Translations under genes and position numbers: made by a program
The notes under the pieces: model-generated
The model's database searches: none
Told to the model about the DNA's origin: nothing
Seen by the model: only the letters and a program-made list of their open reading frames with translations
Shown: positions 7,698-15,345 of the stretch, piece after piece
How the letters are laid out: every line of letters begins with the position of its first letter
How positions within the stretch are numbered: position 1 is the first letter of the stretch
From: Actinoallomurus sp963850195
GTDB taxonomy: Bacteria; Actinomycetota; Actinomycetes; Streptosporangiales; Streptosporangiaceae
Assembly: GCA_963850195.1 (NCBI GenBank)
Contig: CAWKKD010000010.1
Location: 1 to 64,000 of the forward strand
Direction: 5' to 3'
DNA length: 64,000 nucleotides

Positions 7698-8686
7698 TGA
7701 CCGTGGAGGCGTACGGGGCGCCCGACACGGAGGCCCTGGTAGGACGGTTCGCCCAGCTGTTCGGCACGCTGGCGGGCAACGTGGAGCGGGTGATCCGCGG
7801 CAAGCGGGAGAACGTCGAGCTGGCGCTGGTCTGCCTGCTGAGCGAGGGTCACCTGCTGTTGGAGGACGTGCCGGGCGTGGGCAAGACCACGCTCGCGCGG
7901 ACGATCGCGGCGAGTGTGGACGCGAAGTGGACCCGCATCCAGTTCACGCCCGACCTGCTGCCCTCCGACGTCACCGGTGTGTCGATCTTCAACCAGGCGA
8001 ACGCCCAGTTCGAGTTCCATCCGGGCCCGATCTTCGCGAACATCGTCGTGGCCGACGAGATCAACCGAGGGTCGCCGAAGACGCAGTCGGCGCTCCTGGA
8101 GGTCATGGAGGAGCGGCGGGTGACCGTCGACGGGCAGCCGAACGCCGTGCCGCGGCCGTTCATGGTGATCGCGACGCAGAACCCGGTCGACATGGACGGG
8201 ACGTACCCGCTGCCCGAGGCGCAGCTCGACCGCTTCCTGATGAAGATCTCGATGGGCTACCCCGACCACGCGTCGGAGGTCGCGGTGCTGTCCGGCATGC
8301 CGACCGGGCCGCTGATCGACCAGCTGTCGAAGGTCGCAGGCCGCGACGACGTCAAGAACATGATCGACTTCGCGGGACGGATCCACGTCGCGCCGCCGCT
8401 GTACGACTACGTCGTGCACATCGTGGCGACGACGCGGAACCACTCCGACGTACGCCTGGGCGCGAGCCCGCGGGCGAGCCTCGCCCTGCTGCGGGCGGTG
8501 CGCGTACGCGCCGCCGCGGCGGGCCGGCCCTACGTCGTGCCCGAGGACGTCAAGGCCCTGGCCGGGCACGTCATCGCGCACCGGCTGATGCTGACGCCGG
8601 AGGCCGAGCTGCGCGGCCGTACCTCGGCGGACCTCGTCGCCGAGATCCTGTCCAGGGTTCCCGTCCCCCAGGCGGCCGGGGTCTGA
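7697..8686 (+). CDS. MoxR-family AAA+ ATPase
   Basis: 329 residues. Walker A is DVPGVGKTT (57-65), Walker B is VVADEINR, and ATQNP is the sensor 1 region. Followed by the LPEAQLDRF motif typical of MoxR and a C-terminal lid with RTSADLVAEIL. MoxR ATPases act as chaperones that mature or activate partner proteins. They are almost always encoded with DUF58 and membrane transglutaminase-like or VWA proteins, as here. The start overlaps the stop of the upstream FN3 gene; the DUF58 gene begins 3 nt after its stop. Confidence 0.95.
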   Translation: MTVEAYGAPDTEALVGRFAQLFGTLAGNVERVIRGKRENVELALVCLLSEGHLLLEDVPGVGKTTLARTIAASVDAKWTRIQFTPDLLPSDVTGVSIFNQANAQFEFHPGPIFANIVVADEINRGSPKTQSALLEVMEERRVTVDGQPNAVPRPFMVIATQNPVDMDGTYPLPEAQLDRFLMKISMGYPDHASEVAVLSGMPTGPLIDQLSKVAGRDDVKNMIDFAGRIHVAPPLYDYVVHIVATTRNHSDVRLGASPRASLALLRAVRVRAAAAGRPYVVPEDVKALAGHVIAHRLMLTPEAELRGRTSADLVAEILSRVPVPQAAGV

Positions 8687-8688
8687 GC

Positions 8689-9816
8689 GTGCTCACGCGA
8701 CTCGGCTGGGGGATCGTCGCGGCCTCAGCGGTGCTGTACGCGGCCGGCGCATGGCTCGGCTATCGCGAGCCGGTCGTGCTCGCCGTCGGCGGCGTGCTGG
8801 CCGTCGCCGTGGCCCTGCTGTGGACGCTGCCCCGGCCTCACCTCGAGGTCGTACGGGAGATCGCGCCGCTGAAGGTCGAGCGCGGCGAAGCGTCCTCCGG
8901 CGTCCTGCACGTCACCAACACGGGCCGGACGCGCCGTTCCGGACTGCGCGCCCAGGACGCGTGTGGCGCGGGCGCGATCGACGTCGAGGTGCCGACGCTG
9001 CGGCCCGGCGCGGCCGGCTCGGTCACGTACGCGCTGCCGACCGACCGGCGCGGCGAGATTCCGGTGGGCCCGCTGCGCCTCGTACGCGCCGACCCGTTCG
9101 GCCTGGCACGACGGGTGCGCGAGTACGGCGAGGCGCAGACTCTGCTGGTGCGCCCGAAGACCGTGGGCCTGCCGCTGCTGCCCTCGGGCCGCAACCACCA
9201 CCTCGAGGGGCCGACGACCGACACCGCTCCGGCGGGCACGGTGACCTTCCACGCGCTGCGCGAGTACGTCGTGGGCGACGACCTGCGGCACGTCCACTGG
9301 CGGTCCAGCGCGCGCACCGGGACGCTGATGGTCCGCCAGCTCGTCGACGCGAGCCTGCCGCAGACCACGATCGTGATCGACACCAACCGGGACGCCTACC
9401 TCGACCCCGACGACTTCGAGCTGGCCGTCGACGCCGCGGCCTCGGTCGCGGCGGGCGCCGCCGGGTTGAGCTTCCCGGTGCGGATCCTCACCGGCGAGGG
9501 TTCGCTGGTCGAGACCCGCGGCGGGCCGCGCGACGTGGAGCACCTCCTCGACCGGCTGGCGCGTCTCGCGGCGCGTGACGTGCCCCACGAGGCCCTCGAC
9601 GTCGCGAAGCGGGTACGCGCGGGCGGGTCGCTCGTCGTGCTCACCGGGGCGCGGGGCGACATCTCGCGCGCCGGGGTGCTGCGCCGCCGGTTCGACCGGG
9701 TCGTCTGCGTACGGATCCGGCCCGAGGCGCCCGGCCCGGGCCTGCCCGGCGTCGCGCTGATCGAGATGGCCGACCTGGACGAACTGCGCGCCGCGTGGAA
9801 GGGCGCGATCCGATGA
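8689..9816 (+). CDS. DUF58 domain-containing protein
   Basis: 375 residues from a GTG. Two hydrophobic segments (GWGIVAASAVLYAAGAWLGY and PVVLAVGGVLAVAVALLW) are followed by an Ig-like region and the DUF58 core with signature DDLRHVHWRSSARTG (~197-211), then a VWA-like half with TIVIDTN. DUF58 proteins are the usual partner of MoxR ATPases. It starts 3 nt after moxR and its stop overlaps the next gene (ATGA at 9813-9816), so all four genes from 5568 are one operon. Confidence 0.93.
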   Translation: MLTRLGWGIVAASAVLYAAGAWLGYREPVVLAVGGVLAVAVALLWTLPRPHLEVVREIAPLKVERGEASSGVLHVTNTGRTRRSGLRAQDACGAGAIDVEVPTLRPGAAGSVTYALPTDRRGEIPVGPLRLVRADPFGLARRVREYGEAQTLLVRPKTVGLPLLPSGRNHHLEGPTTDTAPAGTVTFHALREYVVGDDLRHVHWRSSARTGTLMVRQLVDASLPQTTIVIDTNRDAYLDPDDFELAVDAAASVAAGAAGLSFPVRILTGEGSLVETRGGPRDVEHLLDRLARLAARDVPHEALDVAKRVRAGGSLVVLTGARGDISRAGVLRRRFDRVVCVRIRPEAPGPGLPGVALIEMADLDELRAAWKGAIR

Positions 9817-11960
9817 CCGCACCACCGCACCCCGTGCGTACGGCCGTCGCGCTGGTGACCGTCGTGGCGATCACCGTGACCGCCGGGCTCGCCTTCCACC
9901 GGGTGTTCGCGCTCGCGAGTCTGTGGCCGGTGATCGCGGTGTCGGCGCTGGTACCGGCCCTGCTCGCCGCGCTGATCTCCTGGCCGAGGCGCCGCCCGTG
10001 GCCGCTCTGGATCTCCGTCGTGGCGACCGTGGCCGGCTGGACGCTCGTCGCGGGCCTGACGCTGTTCCACGGCGACTTCGGCGCGATCGGCGGCGCCGTA
10101 CGCGACTCCTGGAGCGGCACGCTCACCACGCTCCTGCCCGCGCCGAGCCGCCCCGAGCTGCTCGTCCTGCCGCACGTACTGCTGTGGTTCGCCGCGGCGG
10201 CCGGCGCGGAGTGCGCGCTGCGGTCGCGCGCGAAGGCGGCGCCGGCGCTGCCCGCGGTCGCGGTGTTCGGCGTGGCGCTCCTGCTCGGCGTCGGCGGACC
10301 CGGCTCGAACCTGCCTCTCGCGGCGGTGTTCGTCGGGCTCGTCGCACTCCTCGTGGTCGTGCGCGACGGCGGGCGGCTCGGCCGCGTACCGGCCGGTGTG
10401 GCCGCCGCGGCGCTGCTCGGCGGGCTCGCCGTGTTCGCCGCACCGCTCCTGCCGGTCGCCGGCGCGCCGTACGACCCGCGCGAGACGGTCAAGGCGCCTC
10501 CGCCGCAGCAGCGCGACAGCGTCAGCCCGCTCGATCGCGTCTCGGCCTGGCTGCAAACGCCCGACCAGCAGCTTTTCGCCGTGCACACCACCGAACCGGA
10601 GAACTGGCGGCTCGCCGTCCTCGACCGGTTCGACGGCGTCACCTGGACCTCCGGGGCGAGCTTCGTCCCGGCCGGCGACCGCGTGCCGCCGCTCCGCCAC
10701 GGCGGCGGCAGCGTACGGGTCGGGCAGCGGTTCACGATCCAGGGCCTGCCCGGCGTGTGGGTACCGGCCGCCGACCGCCCCCTCACGATCAAGGGGATGG
10801 GCGTCACGGTCGACCCCGGCAGCGGTGTCCTCACCTCGGCCACGCCGCTTCGCTCCGGCCAGGCGTACGCGGTGACCTCGACGGTTCGCGACTACGACGC
10901 CGACGAGCTCGCCGGGGCCGAACCCGCACGCGACGCCGAGGCGACCGCCGCCACCGACCTGCCCGAGACGCCGGGGAGCACGGCCCAGACCGCGCAGGTC
11001 CCGGCGTTCCGCGCCCTCGCCCAGCGGATCACCCAGGACCAGGGCTCGCCCTTCCAGCGCGCGGCCGGGCTCGCGGACTACCTGCGCACCACCGTCAGGT
11101 ACGACGCGGCGGGGCTGCCGGGACACAGTTACGCGCAGCTGAAGTACTTCCTGGGCCACAAGAGCGGCACCTCGGAACAGTTCGCCACCGCGTACGCCGT
11201 GCTGGCGCGCTCGATCGGCCTGCCCGCGCGCGTCGTCGTCGGGTTCCGGCCGGGCGTCGGCGGCAACGGGGCATTCGAGGTGCGTTCGGGTGACGTGCTG
11301 GTCTGGCCCGAGGTGGACTTCGCCGGGCTCGGCTGGGTGCCGTTCTACCCGACACCGGAGGAGGAGGGCCACTCCCACCAGTCCGGGTCGGTGCCGGCCG
11401 GGCAGACGCAGCAGAAGCTCGAGGCCGCGCAGAAGAACGCCGCGTCGCGCGACCGGGGTACGGGCAAGGGCACCAACGACCAGCCGCCGGTCAAACCGCC
11501 CACCCCGGCGACGCCACCGCCGAAGCCGACGCCGTGGTGGGTGTACGCGGCGGCGGGAACCGCCGTGCTCCCCGTCCTCTACCTGGCGGCCGTGCTCGTC
11601 CTGCCGCTGCTGCGACGCCGCCGCAGGCGTGCCGGGCCCGCGCCCGCCGACCGGATCACCGGCGCGTGGCAGCAGGTCCTGGAGACGCTACGCGCGACCG
11701 GCCTGCCTCAGGCCACCGCGCTCACCGCGCACGAGGTGGCCGAGTACGGAGCGCGTACGGTCCCGGGCGTCGAACGGAACCTCGAACCGCTGGCCGACCT
11801 GGTCAACCACTCCGGCTACTCCGCCGGGCGGTCCGGCCCCGACGCAGCCGAGGCAGCCTGGCGGCACGCGGACCAGGTCGTACGCAAGGTCGGCCGGTCC
11901 GCCGGCCCGATGCGACGGGCCGGCCGCCGCCTGCACCCGCGCGCCCTGCGCGGCCGCTGA
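9813..11960 (+). CDS. Transglutaminase-like membrane protein (TgpA/DUF3488 type) without catalytic triad
   Basis: 715 residues. About six N-terminal transmembrane helices (1-220) are followed by an extracytoplasmic transglutaminase-like domain (~370-520), a proline-rich linker, another transmembrane helix (~575-600) and a cytoplasmic DUF4129-like tail (~610-690). The fold motifs SGTSEQFATAYAVLARSIG and VLVWPEVDFAGLGWVPFYP align well with the family. However, the catalytic Cys, His and Asp positions are Ser454, Leu496 and Tyr512, so protease or transglutaminase chemistry is unlikely. It may act as a binding or structural partner of the MoxR/DUF58 pair. Last gene of the operon; a strong hairpin follows. 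Confidence 0.88.
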   Translation: MTAPPHPVRTAVALVTVVAITVTAGLAFHRVFALASLWPVIAVSALVPALLAALISWPRRRPWPLWISVVATVAGWTLVAGLTLFHGDFGAIGGAVRDSWSGTLTTLLPAPSRPELLVLPHVLLWFAAAAGAECALRSRAKAAPALPAVAVFGVALLLGVGGPGSNLPLAAVFVGLVALLVVVRDGGRLGRVPAGVAAAALLGGLAVFAAPLLPVAGAPYDPRETVKAPPPQQRDSVSPLDRVSAWLQTPDQQLFAVHTTEPENWRLAVLDRFDGVTWTSGASFVPAGDRVPPLRHGGGSVRVGQRFTIQGLPGVWVPAADRPLTIKGMGVTVDPGSGVLTSATPLRSGQAYAVTSTVRDYDADELAGAEPARDAEATAATDLPETPGSTAQTAQVPAFRALAQRITQDQGSPFQRAAGLADYLRTTVRYDAAGLPGHSYAQLKYFLGHKSGTSEQFATAYAVLARSIGLPARVVVGFRPGVGGNGAFEVRSGDVLVWPEVDFAGLGWVPFYPTPEEEGHSHQSGSVPAGQTQQKLEAAQKNAASRDRGTGKGTNDQPPVKPPTPATPPPKPTPWWVYAAAGTAVLPVLYLAAVLVLPLLRRRRRRAGPAPADRITGAWQQVLETLRATGLPQATALTAHEVAEYGARTVPGVERNLEPLADLVNHSGYSAGRSGPDAAEAAWRHADQVVRKVGRSAGPMRRAGRRLHPRALRGR

Positions 11961-11964
11961 CCTA

Positions 11965-12019
11965 GGGGTGTCCGGTGGGCCTTGGCCGGGTAGCAGGCTG
12001 AAGATCCACCGGACACCCC
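11965..12019. terminator. Hairpin terminator after the MoxR operon
   Basis: Perfect 14-bp stem: GGGGTGTCCGGTGG at 11965-11978 pairs with 12006-12019 across a 27-nt loop. It begins 4 nt after the transglutaminase-like gene. Before the IS4 insertion the other arm lay next to the kinase stop codon on the opposite strand, so the hairpin would have served both convergent genes. Confidence 0.75.
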
Positions 12020-12026
12020 CTAACGG

Positions 12027-13559
12027 CAATGCCGGTTAGTTAAGGGGGTTGGGCGGTTGTCAACTTGGGTTCGGGGAGGACGTGGATGGTGATGGTCGTC
12101 CGGTGGTTGGTGCGGTCGACTTGGCCTTTTGCCCGGTGTTTGGAGATTGCTCGTTTGACGATGCGGGGGCAGTTGCGGTCACGGCGGGCGGGAAGCGGGT
12201 TGGCCAGGACGGCCCGGCCGATCTGTCCGACCAGGTCGATGGTGGTGCCGGTGATGACGCCGGCGGCGTGGATGACCTGGTCACGGGCGGCGAGCAGGGC
12301 GATGGTGAAGCTGGCCCGGTCGGCGCGGACACGGCCGCTGGTTGTGGCGTCGGTCATCGCCAGCCGCAACGCCTGGTAGAGGGCCAGCAGAGCGTAGATC
12401 TCCTGGTCGACGCCTTGCGGGGTGCGAGAGCGCAGGATACGGCCGCCCAGCGTGGTGGACTTCAACTCCAGATAGGCCGTCTCGATCTCCCACCGCTGGT
12501 GGTAGAGCTTCACGATCTCCACCGCGGGGTAGCGGTGCGGATCGAGCAGGGTGGTGATCAGCCGGTAGTGGCCCATGCGGTGCTCGCCGCCGGACAGGGT
12601 GACGGCGATCTGGGCGTCGATCACCCGGATCGGCACCCCGCCCAGCACCGAACGCCACGATCGGTCGGCCAGAGTCTCAAGACGGGGCAGCGGCCGATTG
12701 CTCTTGCAGCGGATCAGCAGGTGCGCGCCGGAGCCATCTGGACCGGCGATCGCCGTCACCAGGGCTTTGACGGCGAAATTGCGGTCCGCGAGCAGCAGCG
12801 TCCCTGCCTTTAGGCAGCCGAACAGCTCGGGCGCGTAGGTCGTCTCCCCTGTCGCGAAACGCCCGAACGTCGCCCCCAGCACGGTGCGGGTGCCGCAGGC
12901 GACCACCGCGACCAGCCGGACCAGCGGATAACCCGACCCGCCATGACTGCCGGCCTGATGACCAAAAGCCGCGAGATTGGCCGGGCTGTCCGGGACGCTC
13001 ATCGTGGTGCCATCCATCGCACACACCAGCAGACCCCGCCACCGCACCGCCCCAGCAGGCGGACCCGCCAGCAACAAGAACAACGCCCGCAGCGGCGCGA
13101 CCCCTACCCGGCGGCGAGCCTGGGCCAGCACCGACGACGACGGCGCCCACCCCGGCCCGTCCAGACCCGACACCAGCCGCGCCCACACCTGCCGAAATCC
13201 CTGCCCCTCGAACAACCCCGCCGCCAGCAGCAGATACACCACCACCCGCGACGGCAACCGCCGCACCCGCCGCTGCACCGACCGTGTCTCGGCCAGCACC
13301 TCATCAACCATCTCGAACGGCACAATCTGGGTCAGCTCTCCCAGATGCCCAGGCGCGAACACCCCGGCCGCCGAACGGCGGGCCGAACCAATAGCGCAGG
13401 CCACAGCAGACCTGGCAGACTCAACACCCAACGGAGATCCAGTAGGTCAAACGGACGATGGTAGAAGATCACCCGTTCTACTGGATCTCCGTTCTCATAT
13501 CTCCAAGATCCACCAAACCCCTGGACAACCAGCCCACAAGCCTTAACTAACCGGCATTG
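12027..13559 (-). mobile_element. IS4-family insertion sequence, intact, with 10-bp target duplication
   Basis: Perfect 18-bp terminal inverted repeats at 12027-12044 and 13542-13559 (CAATGCCGGTTAGTTAAG inward) enclose one intact transposase. Both sides are flanked by the direct repeat CCCCTAACGG (12017-12026 and 13560-13569), the expected target-site duplication. Perfect repeats and duplication indicate a recent insertion. The duplicated target contains the stop codon of the Ser/Thr kinase gene and overlaps the outer end of the operon terminator, so neither neighbour lost coding sequence. Confidence 0.96.
12040..13431 (-). CDS. IS4-family transposase
   Basis: 463 residues from a TTG. An N-terminal IS4 domain (LTQIVPFEMVDEVL; RRVRRLPSRVVVYLLLAAGLF) is followed by the DDE core: D in CAMDGTTM, D in LLADRNF, and the Y-R-E-K signature in YHQRWEIETAYLELKS. 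Cut-and-paste transposase of the IS at 12027-13559. A 15-bp inverted repeat (13431-13445 / 13478-13492) sits exactly at its start codon and may restrict translation of transcripts entering from outside. Confidence 0.95.
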   Translation of the reverse strand: MGVESARSAVACAIGSARRSAAGVFAPGHLGELTQIVPFEMVDEVLAETRSVQRRVRRLPSRVVVYLLLAAGLFEGQGFRQVWARLVSGLDGPGWAPSSSVLAQARRRVGVAPLRALFLLLAGPPAGAVRWRGLLVCAMDGTTMSVPDSPANLAAFGHQAGSHGGSGYPLVRLVAVVACGTRTVLGATFGRFATGETTYAPELFGCLKAGTLLLADRNFAVKALVTAIAGPDGSGAHLLIRCKSNRPLPRLETLADRSWRSVLGGVPIRVIDAQIAVTLSGGEHRMGHYRLITTLLDPHRYPAVEIVKLYHQRWEIETAYLELKSTTLGGRILRSRTPQGVDQEIYALLALYQALRLAMTDATTSGRVRADRASFTIALLAARDQVIHAAGVITGTTIDLVGQIGRAVLANPLPARRDRNCPRIVKRAISKHRAKGQVDRTNHRTTITIHVLPEPKLTTAQPP

Positions 13560-13562
13560 CCC

Positions 13563-15251
13563 CTAACGGGCGGTCGCGCCCCGGATGCAGGCCGCCCTGG
13601 CCCACGCGATCGTCGGTGCCTGCCCGTCGCTCTGCCCGAGGGCGACGATCGAGCCGACCGTGAAGCAGTAGCCCTTGACCGGGTCCAGGCCGGTGATCGT
13701 GGTCTTCGTGGTGTGCTGCGGGAGCGCCTGCGGCGGCTGCGAGCCGGTCTCGTCTGCCTGCTGGACCATGATCGGATAGTCGTTCCCGCGCGCCAGCCGC
13801 CAGCGCAGGACCACCAGCGGGCCCTTGGCGTACGCCCGCAGCTCGCGCGGACGCGCGGCGGCCATCACGCGCGCCGGGACCGCTGGCGCGGACGGCCGCG
13901 TGGACGGCGCCGCCGAGGTCGGCGCGGGGGACGGGCCGGGCGTCGGCTTCGTCCCGTCGTTCATCGCGAGGATGGCGACGACGCCGAGGCCCGTACCCAG
14001 GAGCAGGACGACGAGGCCGCCCGCGATCAGCCCGGCATGGCGGCCCGACCGGTCGGCCGGCGGCGGCGGCCCGGTCGGATCGAACGCGGAGGTCGGCGGC
14101 AGCGTACGCGGCGTGGCGGTGTGCGGCGGGCCCGTGTGGGTGGGGCCCGTGTGCGTTGGGCCCGTATGCGGCATCGTGCCCGGCCCCGTGTGCTGCCGAG
14201 GCCCCGTGTGCTGGGGCGGACCCGTGTGGGGGCCCGTGTGGCGCATCGGGGCGACGGGCGGCCGCGGTGGCGTGGGCGGCGTCGCGTCGGGGTGCACGGC
14301 CGGCAGGTTCGGCTCGAACCGCCCGACCAGCGCGTCGAAGCCGGGGCCGGTGTAGCCGGAGTGGTCGACCTCGCGGGGCGCGGGCGGCGGGGGAGAGGTC
14401 ATCGAGTCGCCGCCGGCGAGCTCGGTCACCGGCAGTCCCAGCTCCGCCTGGAGCTGCTGGAGCCGGGTGGCGAACGCGACCGCGCTCGGGTAGCGGTCGG
14501 CGGAGGCCTTGGCCATCGCCTTGGCGATCACGTCGTAGACCTGGTGGGGGACGTCGGCGCGCGGGATCGGCGGCGGTGGCTCGTTGAGGATGCGCATCAT
14601 CAGCGCGCTGAGGCCCGCGGCGGACCCGGCCTTGAACGCGGGGCCGCCGGCGAGCAGCTGGTACATCGACGAGGCCAGCGCGTACACGTCGGACGTGACG
14701 TCCGGCTGCAGCCCGTTGACGACCTCGGGCGCGGCGTGGTGCGGCGTGAACGCGTTCGTGTGGGTGGCCTCGGCGGAGTCGACGAGGCGAGCGACGCCGA
14801 AGTCGGCGAGCGCGGGCTCGCCGTACTTGGAGACGAGGATGTTCTGCGGCTTGACGTCGCGGTGCAGCACCTCGGCCTCGTGCGTGGCCGCCAGCGCCCC
14901 GGCGATCTTCACGCCGACGCGGAGCACGTCGGGCACCGGGAGCGGGCCCTCGCGGGACAGGCGGTCGCGCAGCGAGCCGCGCTCGAAGTAGTCCATCGCG
15001 ATGAACGGACGGCCGCCGCTCGTCATCCCCGTGTCGAGGACGGTGACCACGTTGGGATGGCCGGTGAGCCGCCCGGTGATCTGGCACTCGCGCTCGAACC
15101 GGCGCATCGTGTCGCTGTCCACGGCCTCGACCGACAGCACCTTCAGCGCCACGATGCGGTCGAGCCGTTCCTGCCGGGCGCGGTAGACGACGCTGAATCC
15201 GCCTTCGCCCGCCCGCTCGAGAATGCGGTAGCCGGGGACCTCGTCGATCAT
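13563..15251 (-). CDS. Membrane Ser/Thr protein kinase with HTGP-repeat linker and external FN3-like domain
   Basis: 562 residues. The kinase domain (1-265) has the Gly loop AGEGGFSVVY, Lys37, HRDVKPQN (130-137), DFG (150-152) and APE (174-176), so it should be active. A proline-rich linker contains about eight HTGP repeats (~335-378). One transmembrane helix (~403-426) and a Pro/Ser-rich stalk lead to an FN3-like extracellular domain (~470-562). ATG at 15251 is preceded by AGGGGA. It converges on the MoxR operon, whose first gene also carries external FN3 domains. The stop codon lies in the right copy of the IS4 target duplication. Confidence 0.93.
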   Translation of the reverse strand: MIDEVPGYRILERAGEGGFSVVYRARQERLDRIVALKVLSVEAVDSDTMRRFERECQITGRLTGHPNVVTVLDTGMTSGGRPFIAMDYFERGSLRDRLSREGPLPVPDVLRVGVKIAGALAATHEAEVLHRDVKPQNILVSKYGEPALADFGVARLVDSAEATHTNAFTPHHAAPEVVNGLQPDVTSDVYALASSMYQLLAGGPAFKAGSAAGLSALMMRILNEPPPPIPRADVPHQVYDVIAKAMAKASADRYPSAVAFATRLQQLQAELGLPVTELAGGDSMTSPPPPAPREVDHSGYTGPGFDALVGRFEPNLPAVHPDATPPTPPRPPVAPMRHTGPHTGPPQHTGPRQHTGPGTMPHTGPTHTGPTHTGPPHTATPRTLPPTSAFDPTGPPPPADRSGRHAGLIAGGLVVLLLGTGLGVVAILAMNDGTKPTPGPSPAPTSAAPSTRPSAPAVPARVMAAARPRELRAYAKGPLVVLRWRLARGNDYPIMVQQADETGSQPPQALPQHTTKTTITGLDPVKGYCFTVGSIVALGQSDGQAPTIAWARAACIRGATAR

Positions 15252-15345
15252 GCGTCCCCTTCGTGTGATCGACATGCTGACAAGCGGGTTCTACGTCCCG
15301 TTGATGGTAGTACGTGTCCCTGGGAGCAGAGAGAGGGAACAGCGC

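Noticed and set aside
5642..8686. A 1014-codon open frame across the FN3 and MoxR genes
   Set aside because: Only the part from 7697 encodes MoxR; the upstream stretch is an Arg/Gly/Ala-rich shadow of the FN3 gene in another frame.
9396..11378. Long minus-strand open frames opposite the DUF58 and transglutaminase-like genes
   Set aside because: Low-complexity Arg/Ala/Pro composition typical of antisense frames in high-GC DNA; the plus-strand genes have clear domains and coupled starts.
14110..14250. CRISPR-like or tandem DNA repeat array
   Set aside because: The CCCGTGTG repeats are the codons of the HTGP linker inside the kinase gene; spacing and sequence do not fit CRISPR. No CRISPR array or cas gene was seen in the window.
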